A DNA stretch of 10,161 nt from Elusimicrobiota bacterium (lineage in GTDB: Bacteria; Elusimicrobiota; Elusimicrobia; UBA1565; UBA9628): contig JAGWMT010000101.1 in the NCBI GenBank assembly GCA_028871595.1, forward strand, positions 1 to 10,161, in the 5' to 3' direction. Positions 1 through 7,080 of the stretch are shown piece after piece. Below the pieces are notes generated by a model. That model did no database searches. It had not been told where the DNA came from and saw only the letters and a list, made by a program, of their open reading frames with translations. Every line of letters starts with the position of its first letter. Within the stretch, counting starts at the first letter, position 1. The translations under genes were made by a program, and so were the position numbers.

Positions 1-645
1 TACCTCCAGTACCCCGAGATCCTGGACGAGGCGTTGGCCGGATCCGGCTATGCGTGGGACTCCAGCCTGACCTCCGCGCAGACCCTCACCCACCATCCGT
101 TCCTGCTGACCCGGCGGCGGACGATGACCCGTGAAAGCCGCATCGTCGAGTTTCCGATGACTTTGCAGGACGAGGCGCCCTCGCGCCGCCCTCCGCTCGA
201 GGCCGCCGACGTTCTGCGCGCCCTGCGCCAGGTATCGGACGAGGAAGGCATCCTGGTCTGGCAAACGCGCCCCCAGCCGGCGCGACGCGCCGTCGAGGCG
301 GCGTTCCTGGACGCGCTCCCCGCGGGGACGGCGCTGGAGACCATGGGGCCCGCCTCGCGCTGGTGGTCGGCGCGGAGCCGGACGCGCTTCCGGCTGGAAT
401 GGAACGCCCCCGGAAAGCCGTGGACGCTGCGCATGACTCTGCCGCCCGAGGCCGACGGAGCGCGCGTTTCTTTCGAAGTGTTCGCGCCGGTCCGTTCCTG
501 CGCCAGCCTCACCCCGGAACTCTCGTATTCCTGCGATGGACGCATCGTGACCGTTTACGCCACGGGCGGAGTCCGGGACGCCGCGTTAACGCTTCAGCTG
601 GAACAGCTCGACCCGGCCGAATCCAGAGGAGTCCCAGGACCCTAG
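1..645 (+). CDS. Polysaccharide deacetylase-like protein, C-terminal part (5' end outside window)
   Basis: The frame is open from base 1 and ends at TAG 643-645, so only the last 214 residues are seen. An in-frame TTG at 34 is not a credible start, because the residues before it (YLQYPEILDEAL) continue the same domain. Near the start, GYAWDSSLT and, about 30 residues on, RIVEFPMTLQDE resemble the late strands of NodB-type deacetylases, where the substrate-pocket wall is followed by a strand with a hydrophobic-Glu-hydrophobic-Pro pattern. Further on, GILVWQTRP and a WW-x-A-R motif (SRWWSARSR) match the end of many such domains. The remaining ~90 residues look like a beta-rich C-terminal extension. 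The metal-binding Asp/His motifs would lie upstream and cannot be checked. Family knowledge suggests removal of N-acetyl groups from a surface or envelope polysaccharide. It is the only plus-strand gene and converges on a membrane glycosyltransferase with a 60-bp overlap. Confidence 0.7.
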   Translation, partial: YLQYPEILDEALAGSGYAWDSSLTSAQTLTHHPFLLTRRRTMTRESRIVEFPMTLQDEAPSRRPPLEAADVLRALRQVSDEEGILVWQTRPQPARRAVEAAFLDALPAGTALETMGPASRWWSARSRTRFRLEWNAPGKPWTLRMTLPPEADGARVSFEVFAPVRSCASLTPELSYSCDGRIVTVYATGGVRDAALTLQLEQLDPAESRGVPGP

Positions 646-2478
646 GCTCGTGAAGATCTCGGGATGCGCGGCGATGGTCGCCCGCTCGGTCTCGCCGACG
701 TCCGGGTACCAGACCGGCGTCCACAGCGCGTAGTAACTCGCCCGAAGCCGTCCGAGAAGATCCAGCCAGTCCGCGTCGCTCTCGGCCCAGAGCGTTTCCG
801 GGAGATCATTCGGGTGGCGCCCCACGATATACAGCTGCGCGCGCGGCGGAGTTCCGGCCCATGGGAGCATCAACTCCCCGTAGTTCAGGGCGACCGCGTC
901 CCCCGGTTGAAGCCGCGCGTCCAGGAACGCCCACGCCTGCCCCAGAGAACCGTACTGCCAACGGTAATACTCATGCGGGTCCACTCGGCCGGAGCGGCGA
1001 ATGGACGCCCACGCGCGGCTCAAGCCGGGGTCGCGCGCCATGTAGCCGGCCACGCCCAGAGCGCCCCAAGCGACGCCCGCCCCCCACAACGCGAGCGCCA
1101 GCGTCCGCTCGCGTCCGCGCAAGTCCCGAAGCGCCATCGCGAGCGCGACGATCGGCACGCCGGCCAGAAAAATGACGTAGCGCGGCTCCCGGGTGGGATG
1201 CATGGTCAGAAAGAAGAACGCGGTCGCCGGCAGCAGGGCCAGGAAGGCCAGGCCGGCGCGAGAACGTCGGCGCCAGGCCAGGTACGCGGCCCAAGGGAAG
1301 AGGACCCAGCCCGCCGCGAACAGCGGGCCGAAGCCGTTCTCCGTCGAATACCCGATCGCGCCGCGCATGGTCTCGTGAAAAGGATAGTCCAGCCAGCGCC
1401 ACGAGGAAGGAACGAACCAGCGCTCGACCGTCACCAGCAGTTCCCCGGGCTCCAACGGCCCTGGAAAAACCGTGATCCCCTTGAGCTTCAGCGCGTACGG
1501 AAAGATGGGACTTCCCGTCGCGATCCAGTTGCGCGCGAAGGAGATTCCGCCCGCGGCGAATCCGACCGCCGCGGCGGCCGGCAGCCAACGGAGGAAAGGG
1601 GCCCGCCGATCACGGAGCAGCGCGGGCGACGCCAGGATGGGGATCGCGAGAGGCGCCAGGAAATACACCGTCGACTTCGTGCCGAGGGTCAGGCCGAAGG
1701 CCAGCGCGCAAAGCCACAGGTGTATCCGGCGTCCGGAACGGTCCCAGGCGACGGCGAAGGCCGCCGCGGCCAGCCAGAACCCGGCGTGCAGGCCGTCCAC
1801 GTACGGCACGCCCGCGTGGATGATCGCGATGGGAAGCGCGGCGAACGCCAGCGCGCAGGCGGCCGACCAGGCGCGGCCGGCCAGACGGCGCCCCAGGACG
1901 GCGCCGGCGCCCCCCAGAATGGGCAGCGCGACGAGTTGGGCCAGCTTCGCCGCGTCAAGAGAACCGCCGTCGAGGACCGACAACCACGCCGGGAACAGCT
2001 CGCCGTTCCATGGGAAATAGCGCTGCGGTCCCGACCACCCGGCCATGTCGAAGTTCCCCTGCTGCACCCAGCGCCAGAGGATCGGCATGTGGTAGCTGAG
2101 GCCGTCCCAAGATTCCGGAGGGATCGCGGCCGCCAGGAGCAGCCGCACGGCGAGCACGCCCAAAAACACCGCCGCCGCCGGCCAAAGGACCCGGGGCAGA
2201 GGCGCCGGTGCCGCGCCGCGGAACGGGCGGGGCGGGTCGTCCAGGGCGGCCGCCAGGGCTTGGACGACGACGACGACGATCGCCGACAGCAGCGCCGGAC
2301 GGCGCGTGAAAAGCGCGAAATGCCCCAGGACGGCGGCCGCGGCCAAAGCCTCGAAAACGGCGATCAACGCCGCGGCGAGGAACGCCTCGTCGGCCGCGAG
2401 CCGGAAACGCCGGCGCAGGAGCGCGAAGGCCGAAGCGGCGAGGGCGGCGAAGGTCAGCCAGGAGGCCGGGCCGCCCAT
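586..2478 (-). CDS. GT-C type membrane glycosyltransferase (PMT/ArnT-like superfamily)
   Basis: This is a 630-residue polytopic protein. Hydrophobic segments run from residue 5 to about 480, followed by a soluble C-terminal domain of about 150 residues. The first large loop after a membrane helix carries PPESWDGLSYHMP (residues 120-132). Its Asp125 is in the position of the catalytic/metal-binding acidic residue of GT-C enzymes such as ArnT, Pmt and oligosaccharyltransferases. The motifs RNW-x4-GSPIFPY (316-328) and a late EPRY before a helix (431-434) are also typical. The likely role is transfer of a sugar from a polyprenyl-phosphate donor to an envelope glycan, lipid or protein on the outer face of the membrane; the substrate is unknown. 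The ATG at 2478-2476 overlaps the stop of the preceding 36-aa gene by one base (TGATG), and no Shine-Dalgarno sequence is visible, so translation is probably coupled. The stop (TAA, 588-586) lies inside the convergent deacetylase gene. Family assignment is firm; specificity is not. Confidence 0.85.
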   Translation of the reverse strand: MGGPASWLTFAALAASAFALLRRRFRLAADEAFLAAALIAVFEALAAAAVLGHFALFTRRPALLSAIVVVVVQALAAALDDPPRPFRGAAPAPLPRVLWPAAAVFLGVLAVRLLLAAAIPPESWDGLSYHMPILWRWVQQGNFDMAGWSGPQRYFPWNGELFPAWLSVLDGGSLDAAKLAQLVALPILGGAGAVLGRRLAGRAWSAACALAFAALPIAIIHAGVPYVDGLHAGFWLAAAAFAVAWDRSGRRIHLWLCALAFGLTLGTKSTVYFLAPLAIPILASPALLRDRRAPFLRWLPAAAAVGFAAGGISFARNWIATGSPIFPYALKLKGITVFPGPLEPGELLVTVERWFVPSSWRWLDYPFHETMRGAIGYSTENGFGPLFAAGWVLFPWAAYLAWRRRSRAGLAFLALLPATAFFFLTMHPTREPRYVIFLAGVPIVALAMALRDLRGRERTLALALWGAGVAWGALGVAGYMARDPGLSRAWASIRRSGRVDPHEYYRWQYGSLGQAWAFLDARLQPGDAVALNYGELMLPWAGTPPRAQLYIVGRHPNDLPETLWAESDADWLDLLGRLRASYYALWTPVWYPDVGETERATIAAHPEIFTSLGSWDSSGFGRVELFQLKR

Positions 2479-2588
2479 CAGAACAGAAGGAGCGCGTCCG
2501 GAGCGAAGCTCCGGTGGACGATCAGGTAGGCGGCCAGGACGGCCGCGAAGACGACCAGGCTGACGCGGGCGGCGGCGCGGCGGCTCAA
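2478..2588 (-). CDS. Hidden 36-aa single-pass membrane protein, coupled to both neighbours
   Basis: This short frame would be missed by length filters. The proposed start is TTG (2588-2586), which overlaps the TGA stop of the 92-aa gene (2587-2585) as TTGA. Its own stop, TGA (2480-2478), overlaps the ATG of the glycosyltransferase as TGATG. The product starts MSRRAAAR, has one hydrophobic helix at about residues 9-24 (VSLVVFAAVLAAYLIV), and ends HRSFAPDALLLF. The Arg-rich N-terminus suggests N-in, C-out topology by the positive-inside rule. No Shine-Dalgarno sequence precedes the TTG, which fits re-initiation after the upstream stop. I do not recognise the family. It may assist or anchor the glycosyltransferase, but that is inference from coupling alone. 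The frame stays open upstream into rpoD, so the start is chosen from the overlap geometry and the lack of a better candidate. The alternative is that the overlap is accidental in GC-rich DNA. Confidence 0.55.
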   Translation of the reverse strand: MSRRAAARVSLVVFAAVLAAYLIVHRSFAPDALLLF

Positions 2589-2863
2589 GGCTTGACGGAC
2601 GCCGGCGGCGGAACGGCCCCGTTCCGCTTCGGCGCCCGGGGCGGAGACGCCAGCTTGATCATCGGCAGGCCGGCCACGGCGCCGGCCCGAGGGGGACGCG
2701 ACGCGGCGGGCTGGATCCCCTCCTCGTCGGATCCGGGCCGGGAACCCGGGCCGGCCAAGGACGTCCCCCCGCCCGCATCCGCGCGGGCGCGCCACTGGCG
2801 CAGGACGAACACGCCCAGGATCAGGGCCGCGGCGACGACCACGATCTCCAGTATTTTTTTCAT
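2585..2863 (-). CDS. Small single-pass membrane protein with Pro-rich tail (92 aa)
   Basis: The gene starts at ATG 2863-2861 behind a clear ribosome-binding site on the minus strand (AGAAGG, about 5 bases before the ATG) and begins 15 bases after the rpoD stop. The product has one N-terminal hydrophobic helix (about residues 5-21, ILEIVVVAAALILGVFV), then a Gly/Pro/Ala-rich, probably disordered tail to residue 92. No cleavage site or lipobox is apparent, so a membrane anchor is more likely than a secreted form. I recognise no family. The strong ribosome-binding site and tight spacing argue that it is real and co-transcribed with rpoD. Its TGA overlaps the proposed TTG of the 36-aa gene, so three consecutive membrane genes (92 aa, 36 aa, glycosyltransferase) form a coupled tail to the operon. 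Function is unknown; a link to envelope glycan synthesis is inferred from that context only. Confidence 0.7.
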   Translation of the reverse strand: MKKILEIVVVAAALILGVFVLRQWRARADAGGGTSLAGPGSRPGSDEEGIQPAASRPPRAGAVAGLPMIKLASPPRAPKRNGAVPPPASVKP

Positions 2864-2878
2864 CCGGGCCTTCTTCTT

Positions 2879-4597
2879 TTAGTCGAGATAGTCCCGCAGC
2901 GACTTGCTGCGCGACGGATGGCGCAGCTTGCGGATGGCCTTGGCCTCGATCTGGCGGACGCGCTCGCGGGTGACGCGGAAGATGCGGCCCACCTCCTCCA
3001 GCGTGCGCGGATAGCCGGAGTCGATGCCGAAGCGCAGCTTGATGATCTTCGCCTCCCGGTCGGTCAAGGTCGAGAGCACCTTCTCGATCTCCGAGCGGCG
3101 CAGGAACGTGCCGGCCGAGTTCGACGGAGCGGCCGTGGTCTTGTCCTCGATGAAGTCCTCGAGGTAGCTGTCCTCGTCCTCGCCGATCGGCGTGGCCAGG
3201 GAGACGGGCTCCTGCATGATCTTCAGGACGTTCTTCACCTTGTCCATGGAGATGTGCAGCGAGCGCGTGTACTCTTCCAGGCTGGGCTCGCGGCCGTACT
3301 CCTGACGGTAGCGGCGCGTGACCTTGGTGAGCTTGGAGATCAGCTCCTTCATGTGCACCGGGATGCGGATGGTGCGCGCCTGGTCGGCGATGGCGCGATT
3401 GATGGACTGGCGGATCCACCACGTCGCGTAGGTGGAGAACTTGAAGCCGCGCTTGTACTCGAACTTCTCGACGGCCTTCATCAGGCCCAGGCCGCCCTCC
3501 TGGATCAGGTCGGACAGCTCCAGGTTCGAGTTCACGTGCTTCTTGGCGATGGAGACCACCAGGCGCAGGTTGGCGCGGATCAGCTTGAGCTTGTCGACGA
3601 GGATGGTCTCCTCGAGCGACACGATGCGGTCGTTGAGCTCCAGGAACTTGTCGATCGGGATCGGCAGGGTGTTCTGGATGCGCTGCAGGCGGTCCACGAC
3701 GGCGTCCATGTTCTCCATGGCGGCCTCGACGGCGGTCGTCGCGTAGCCGGTCTTGGCCTTGAACGCGGCCTCGCGCATCTTGCCCTTCTTGACCTGGGAG
3801 AAGTACGTCTTCAGCTCCTCATGCGAGCAGCCGTAGCGCTTCTGGTAGCGCTCCATCTCGTCGCGGCACTCGTCGATCTTCGCGGCCAGGTTCTTGACCT
3901 TGTTGGTCAGGCGCTTGATCTTGTCCTGATTCAGGTTCAGGCTGACGATGCGGGCGATGACCTGCTTGTTGATCTGCTCGATCTTCTTCTGCAGCTTGAT
4001 GCGGCGCTGAGGCTTGAGCTTGGGGTTCTCCAGCTTCGCGCGCACCACGGCCATCTGCTTCTCGCCGCGGGTGATGAACTGAGCCACGGACTTCATCTTG
4101 CGGCGCATGCCGGAGAGCTCGGCGGTGGTCTTGCGGCCGCGCGGCATCAGCTCCTTCGGCGTCATCTCCTGGGCCTCGATCAAAGTCTCCCAAGAGCGGA
4201 TCTCGCGCATGGTGACCGGGGACTCCAGCACCAGCATGCGCAGCTCCTTCTCGCGCTCGCGCACGTTGCGCGCCAAGGTGACCTCTTCCTCGCGGTTGAG
4301 CAGGGGCACGCGGCCCATTTCGGACAGGTACATGCGGATGGAGTTGGAGATGTCGGACGACCCGCCCCAATCCTCGGAGAAGCGCTCGCGCTGGACGGCC
4401 GGGCGCTCGGCCTCCGGCTTCTTGCGGTCCACCAGCTCGATGCCCAGGTCCTCGAGAGCGGTCATCAGCTCGTCGACTTCCTCCGATTTCATGTTCGCCA
4501 CGGAGACCGTGCGGCTGATTTCCTCCAGGGTCAGGTAGCCGTGCTCCTTCCCAAGGTCAATCAGATTCTTCATCGCCTGACTCGTCTGAATCGCCAT
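2879..4597 (-). CDS. rpoD: Primary (group 1) RNA polymerase sigma factor
   Basis: This is the housekeeping sigma-70 subunit, which directs RNA polymerase to -35/-10 promoters. The protein has 572 residues: region 1.1-like helices at about 1-60; region 1.2 at 84-115 ([14 protein letters not shown]); a long charged, helical non-conserved region at about 116-325; region 2 at about 338-410, with [17 protein letters not shown] and the -10 recognition/melting segment [17 protein letters not shown]; region 3 from about 420, with [12 protein letters not shown] in region 3.2; and region 4 at 500-572, with the -35 recognition helix-turn-helix [19 protein letters not shown]. The start is ATG 4597-4595, preceded by GGGAG on the minus strand at good spacing. 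The gene begins 14 bases after the dnaG stop, and the 92-aa gene follows after 15 bases, so it lies mid-operon. The presence of region 1.1 and an insert between 1.2 and 2 marks a primary rather than alternative sigma factor. The insert (about 200 residues) is long and Lys/Arg/Glu-rich. Confidence 0.97.
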   Translation of the reverse strand: MAIQTSQAMKNLIDLGKEHGYLTLEEISRTVSVANMKSEEVDELMTALEDLGIELVDRKKPEAERPAVQRERFSEDWGGSSDISNSIRMYLSEMGRVPLLNREEEVTLARNVREREKELRMLVLESPVTMREIRSWETLIEAQEMTPKELMPRGRKTTAELSGMRRKMKSVAQFITRGEKQMAVVRAKLENPKLKPQRRIKLQKKIEQINKQVIARIVSLNLNQDKIKRLTNKVKNLAAKIDECRDEMERYQKRYGCSHEELKTYFSQVKKGKMREAAFKAKTGYATTAVEAAMENMDAVVDRLQRIQNTLPIPIDKFLELNDRIVSLEETILVDKLKLIRANLRLVVSIAKKHVNSNLELSDLIQEGGLGLMKAVEKFEYKRGFKFSTYATWWIRQSINRAIADQARTIRIPVHMKELISKLTKVTRRYRQEYGREPSLEEYTRSLHISMDKVKNVLKIMQEPVSLATPIGEDEDSYLEDFIEDKTTAAPSNSAGTFLRRSEIEKVLSTLTDREAKIIKLRFGIDSGYPRTLEEVGRIFRVTRERVRQIEAKAIRKLRHPSRSKSLRDYLD

Positions 4598-4611
4598 AGT
4601 TCTCCCTTGCG

Positions 4612-6357
4612 TCAGCGCTTGGTTCCCTTCAATTCCACGACGAGGCGCTGATACTCCTCGCGCAGCCCCGCGTCCACGGGACGTCCGGCTCCCATCGACA
4701 AAACGATCGGCTCGATCTCCTTGAGCCTCTTCAACCGCACGCGCTTGTCCAGCATCGCGCGCAAGACGCCCGCCGGGTCCTCGTAGCCCAGCTCGTCCGT
4801 CAGCAGCCGGGACGCCACGGCGGACTCGGCCGGCGGCAAAGTCCCGAGCAGACGCGGGCCCCAGCTCTTATCGTACGGTTGAGCGGCGCGCAGGTTCAAC
4901 AGGATCAGGCGCGCGGCCCCGGAATCCAGGGCCGCCTCGGGCACCTCGGCGGCCGACGCCGGCGTCTTGAAGATGACGCCGAGCAGCTGCAGGTCGTGGG
5001 CGGGAATCTCCGCGGCACGGACCGGCGCGGCCTTGGGCGCCGCCTCCGGCGCGGACGCGGGCCGGCGCGACTGGGGCGCCGCCTTGCCCCCCGCGCGCCG
5101 CAGCGAGTCCTCGTTGACGCCCAGGCGTCCGGCCAGCCGGCGGATCCACTCGTCCTTCAGAATCTCGTCGGGGCACTGCGCGATGGTTCCCAGCACGTCC
5201 TTGGCGACGGCCGACTTCGACTCGGGCGTCAGCTCGCCGGCGCGTTTGATCAGGAGTTCGGTCTTGAACGCGACGAGATCCACGGCGGCTTCCAGCGCGG
5301 CCTGCAGGGCCGCGAGCCCCTTCAAGTGCAGGAGTTCGTCCGGATCCTTGCCCTCGGGCACGCTCGCCACGCGCACGGCCAGACCCGCCGCCAGCGCGAC
5401 TTCGGCCCCGCGCACCGCGGCCGTCTGGCCGGCGGCATCGGCGTCGAAGACGATGACGGCGGAGTCGGCGTAGCGCTTGATCAGGGCCGCGTGCTCCGGC
5501 GTCAACGCGGTGCCCAGGGCGGCGCAGGCGGTCTTGAGCCCGTGCTGGTGGGCGGCGATCACGTCCATATAGCCTTCCATCATGTGCGCGCGGCGCGACT
5601 TGCGCACCGCGGCCACGCCCTCGAAGAGGCCGTAGAGGACGCGGCCTTTCGAGAAGACCGGAGACTCGGGAGAGTTCAGGTACTTCGGCTCGCCGTCGCC
5701 GAGCGTCCGGCCGCCGAAGCCGATGACGGAGCCCTTCGCGTCGCGGATCGGGAACATCAGGCGGTCGAAGAAGTAATCGCGGAGCGCGCCCTCCGCGCGG
5801 CGGGCGGACAATCCGCACTTCAGGAGGATCTCCTCCTCGAAGCCCTTCTTCAAAGCGGCGGCGGTCAGGTTGCCCTGGCGCGGGGCGTAGCCGAGCTGGA
5901 AACCGTCCACGGACGCGGCGTTCAGGTGCCGGGAGGCGACGTACTTCCGGGCGGCTTCCGCCGCGGGATCCTTCTTGAGGACGGCGGCGTAATGCCCGGC
6001 CGCGAACTCGAGGGCCTCCTTCATCCGCAGACGCTCTTTGTCCTGCGGGCCGAGAGCCTGGGAGGGTTCGACCTTCACCCCCACGCGCGCCGCCAGCTTC
6101 TCGATGGACTCCACGAACGACAGGTTCTCCGTCTTCATCACGAAGGTGAACGCGTCGCCGCCCTCGCCGCAGCCGAAGCAGTGGAAGGTCTGGCGCTCGG
6201 GGCTCACGATGAACGAGGGCGTGCGCTCCTGGTGGAACGGACAGCGGCCCTTCATGTTGCGCCCGGCGCGCGTCAATTGGACGCACTCGCCCACCAGCTC
6301 GACGATGTCGAGCCGCGAACGAATGAGTTCCAATGTTTCCGGCGGGACCATGGCCAC
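4612..6357 (-). CDS. dnaG: DNA primase
   Basis: DnaG synthesises the RNA primers for lagging-strand replication in partnership with the replicative helicase. The product is 581 residues, a usual length. The N-terminal CHC2 zinc-ribbon shows C39-P-F-H42 and C60-F-G-C63. The polymerase core contains [11 protein letters not shown] and [20 protein letters not shown] (about 199-232). The Toprim metal site has the EGYMDV glutamate (E261) and the D305-A-D307 pair. An Ala/Pro-rich linker (about 424-450) precedes the C-terminal helicase-interaction domain (about 451-581). I chose the GTG at 6357-6355 because GGAGG lies 6 bases before it; the ATG two codons later would be 12 bases away. The frame is open further upstream to 6564, but that part overlaps rpsU and is not conserved. 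The gene is separated from rpsU by 74 bases holding a strong hairpin and ends 14 bases before rpoD, the classic macromolecular synthesis operon order. Confidence 0.97.
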   Translation of the reverse strand: MAMVPPETLELIRSRLDIVELVGECVQLTRAGRNMKGRCPFHQERTPSFIVSPERQTFHCFGCGEGGDAFTFVMKTENLSFVESIEKLAARVGVKVEPSQALGPQDKERLRMKEALEFAAGHYAAVLKKDPAAEAARKYVASRHLNAASVDGFQLGYAPRQGNLTAAALKKGFEEEILLKCGLSARRAEGALRDYFFDRLMFPIRDAKGSVIGFGGRTLGDGEPKYLNSPESPVFSKGRVLYGLFEGVAAVRKSRRAHMMEGYMDVIAAHQHGLKTACAALGTALTPEHAALIKRYADSAVIVFDADAAGQTAAVRGAEVALAAGLAVRVASVPEGKDPDELLHLKGLAALQAALEAAVDLVAFKTELLIKRAGELTPESKSAVAKDVLGTIAQCPDEILKDEWIRRLAGRLGVNEDSLRRAGGKAAPQSRRPASAPEAAPKAAPVRAAEIPAHDLQLLGVIFKTPASAAEVPEAALDSGAARLILLNLRAAQPYDKSWGPRLLGTLPPAESAVASRLLTDELGYEDPAGVLRAMLDKRVRLKRLKEIEPIVLSMGAGRPVDAGLREEYQRLVVELKGTKR

Positions 6358-6363
6358 GTCGTG

Positions 6364-6368
6364 CCTCC
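6364..6368 (-). promoter_or_regulatory. Ribosome-binding site of dnaG (decides the GTG start)
   Basis: The minus strand reads GGAGG here, followed by CACGAC and then GTG (6357). The six-base spacing is near optimal for the GTG and too long (12 bases) for the in-frame ATG at 6351. It also lies just after the hairpin and T-rich tract, so a ribosome could load here independently of rpsU. Confidence 0.7.
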
Positions 6369-6370
6369 GG

Positions 6371-6413
6371 GAAAAACGGGAAACCGGCGCCGCGCCACAA
6401 GGGCGCGGCGCCG
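6371..6413 (-). terminator. Hairpin with T-rich tail between rpsU and dnaG (probable partial terminator)
   Basis: A perfect 12-bp inverted repeat, CGGCGCCGCGCC (6385-6396) and GGCGCGGCGCCG (6402-6413), encloses a 5-base loop. On the minus strand it is followed by GTTTCCCGTTTTTC, which is T-rich but interrupted. The stem is almost all G-C. This is the form of an intrinsic terminator with an imperfect U tract, expected to stop only some transcripts so that abundant rpsU mRNA is made and fewer copies reach dnaG and rpoD. E. coli has its T1 terminator at exactly this place (known from that operon). Partial readthrough here is inference; a processing or stabilising hairpin is the alternative. Confidence 0.65.
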
Positions 6414-6431
6414 ATTCTTTGCGTGCCGTGC

Positions 6432-6629
6432 TTAAGGGACGCGGCGGCGCTTGGCGCGCCGCATCTTGCGGCGGGCTTCGGCGGCCTTGAGCTTGCGCTT
6501 GACGGCCGGGGAGGCGTAGCGCTCGCGGCGCTTCACTTCCTTCAGCACGCCGTTGCGTTCGCACTCGCGCTTGAAACGGCGCAGGGCCTCTTCGAGACCT
6601 TCGCCTTCTCTGAGTTTCACGAAAACCAT
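6432..6629 (-). CDS. rpsU: 30S ribosomal protein S21
   Basis: bS21 is a small basic protein of the 30S subunit, near the 3' end of 16S rRNA, involved in translation initiation. The 65-residue product has the family pattern throughout: VFVKLREGEGLEEALRRFKR at the start, then C-E-R-x-G-V-L-x-E-V-K-R-R-E-R-Y, and a Lys/Arg-rich C-terminus ending RRAKRRRVP. The start is ATG 6629-6627. On the minus strand AGGTGGTGA, close to the extended Shine-Dalgarno consensus AGGAGGTGA, ends seven bases before it, the strongest ribosome-binding site in the window and fitting for a ribosomal protein. It lies 40 bases after the HIT gene and is followed by the hairpin before dnaG. I saw no separate promoter in the 40-base gap, so it is probably transcribed from the promoter upstream of the HIT gene. 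Confidence 0.97.
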   Translation of the reverse strand: MVFVKLREGEGLEEALRRFKRECERNGVLKEVKRRERYASPAVKRKLKAAEARRKMRRAKRRRVP

Positions 6630-6669
6630 TATGGATTCACCACCTTTCCGTCGTCGGAACTTATGATTT

Positions 6670-7008
6670 TCAACCCGGCGGCCATTCCATCGGCCGGCCG
6701 GCCAGCAAATGATAGTGCAGGTGCTCCACCGATTGTCCGGCGCCGCGCCCGTTGTTCGTCACGAGGCGGAACGAAGAAAGCTTCCCGTCGGCCGCGATCC
6801 GGCGCGCCGTCAGCTGCAGGTGCCCCAAAAGCGCGGCGTCGGCGTCCGTGGACGCGCTCAACGACCCGAGATGCTTCTTCGGGACGATCAGCACGTGCGT
6901 CGGGGCCTGGGGATTGACGTCCTTGAAGACCACTGCTTGCTCGTCCTCAAGGACGATCTGGGCGGGAATCTCGCGTCGGACGATCCGGCAGAAAAGGCAG
7001 TCGGCCAT
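6670..7008 (-). CDS. HIT-family (HINT-like) nucleotide-binding hydrolase
   Basis: Histidine-triad proteins of the HINT branch hydrolyse nucleoside phosphoramidates such as aminoacyl-adenylates in the cytoplasm; the physiological role in bacteria is poorly defined. The 112-residue product has the triad H96-L-H98-Y-H100-L-L preceded by GQSVEHL and followed by GRPMEWPPG, close to the HINT C-terminal signature. At the N-terminus C4-x2-C7, together with His46 and His96, fits the structural zinc site of many bacterial members. HVLIVPKKHLGSL is the usual core strand and loop. I start at ATG 7008-7006; the TTG immediately before it is less likely because it directly abuts GGGAG. The GGGAG is only three bases from the ATG, which is short. 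A good promoter lies just upstream, predicting a leader of only a few bases. A HIT gene between mtaB and rpsU is a common arrangement in clostridia. Confidence 0.93.
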   Translation of the reverse strand: MADCLFCRIVRREIPAQIVLEDEQAVVFKDVNPQAPTHVLIVPKKHLGSLSASTDADAALLGHLQLTARRIAADGKLSSFRLVTNNGRGAGQSVEHLHYHLLAGRPMEWPPG

Positions 7009-7020
7009 CAACTCCCGGTG

Positions 7021-7049
7021 ATTATATCCTTATAGGCCCAAAGGGGCAA
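7021..7049 (-). promoter_or_regulatory. Sigma-70-type promoter for HIT-rpsU-dnaG-rpoD
   Basis: On the minus strand, TTGCCC (7049-7044, 4 of 6 with TTGACA) is followed by a 17-base spacer and a perfect TATAAT (7026-7021). Spacing and -10 are ideal for the housekeeping sigma factor encoded downstream. The expected start, about seven bases after the -10, falls near 7014, only about six bases before the HIT ATG at 7008, so the message would be nearly leaderless. Because rpoD lies downstream, the promoter may be autoregulatory (inference). An A/T-rich hexamer like this is rare by chance in such GC-rich DNA. Confidence 0.7.
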
Positions 7050-7080
7050 GGGCCCTCGGCTCCCCCCGCCGGTGGGCCTA
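7033..7080. repeat. Inverted repeat spanning the mtaB stop and the promoter spacer
   Basis: TAGGCCCA (7033-7040) and TGGGCCTA (7073-7080) are perfect 8-bp inverted arms 32 bases apart. GGGGC / GCTCCCC can extend the pairing inward, and AGGGCCCT (7049-7056) is itself a palindrome at the centre. One arm contains the mtaB stop codon (TAG, 7080-7078). The other lies in the -35/-10 spacer of the HIT promoter. No T run follows on the minus strand, so it is not a standard intrinsic terminator. It could be a 3'-end hairpin of the mtaB message or an operator. Confidence 0.5.

Noticed and set aside
664..2529. Long plus-strand frame (621 codons) opposite the glycosyltransferase
   Set aside because: Arg/Gln/Pro-rich composition with no hydrophobic core or motif; it is the antisense reading of a clear GT-C gene in GC-rich DNA.
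2478..3422. Minus-strand frame of 314 codons ending at 2478
   Set aside because: Most of it is an out-of-frame reading of rpoD and the 92-aa gene; only its last 36 codons are proposed as a real gene.
2918..4651. Plus-strand frame of 577 codons opposite rpoD
   Set aside because: Leu/Asp/Val/His repeats mirror the Lys/Glu/Gln/Asp codons of the sigma factor; no ribosome-binding site or family pattern.
4879..6435. Plus-strand frame of 518 codons opposite dnaG, and a 510-codon minus-strand frame over the same gene
   Set aside because: Both are low-information Arg/Gly/Ala-rich shadows; DnaG motifs occupy the true frame without gaps.
6358..6564. N-terminal extension of dnaG to 6564
   Set aside because: It runs through rpsU and the hairpin, has no primase similarity, and a good ribosome-binding site marks the GTG at 6357.
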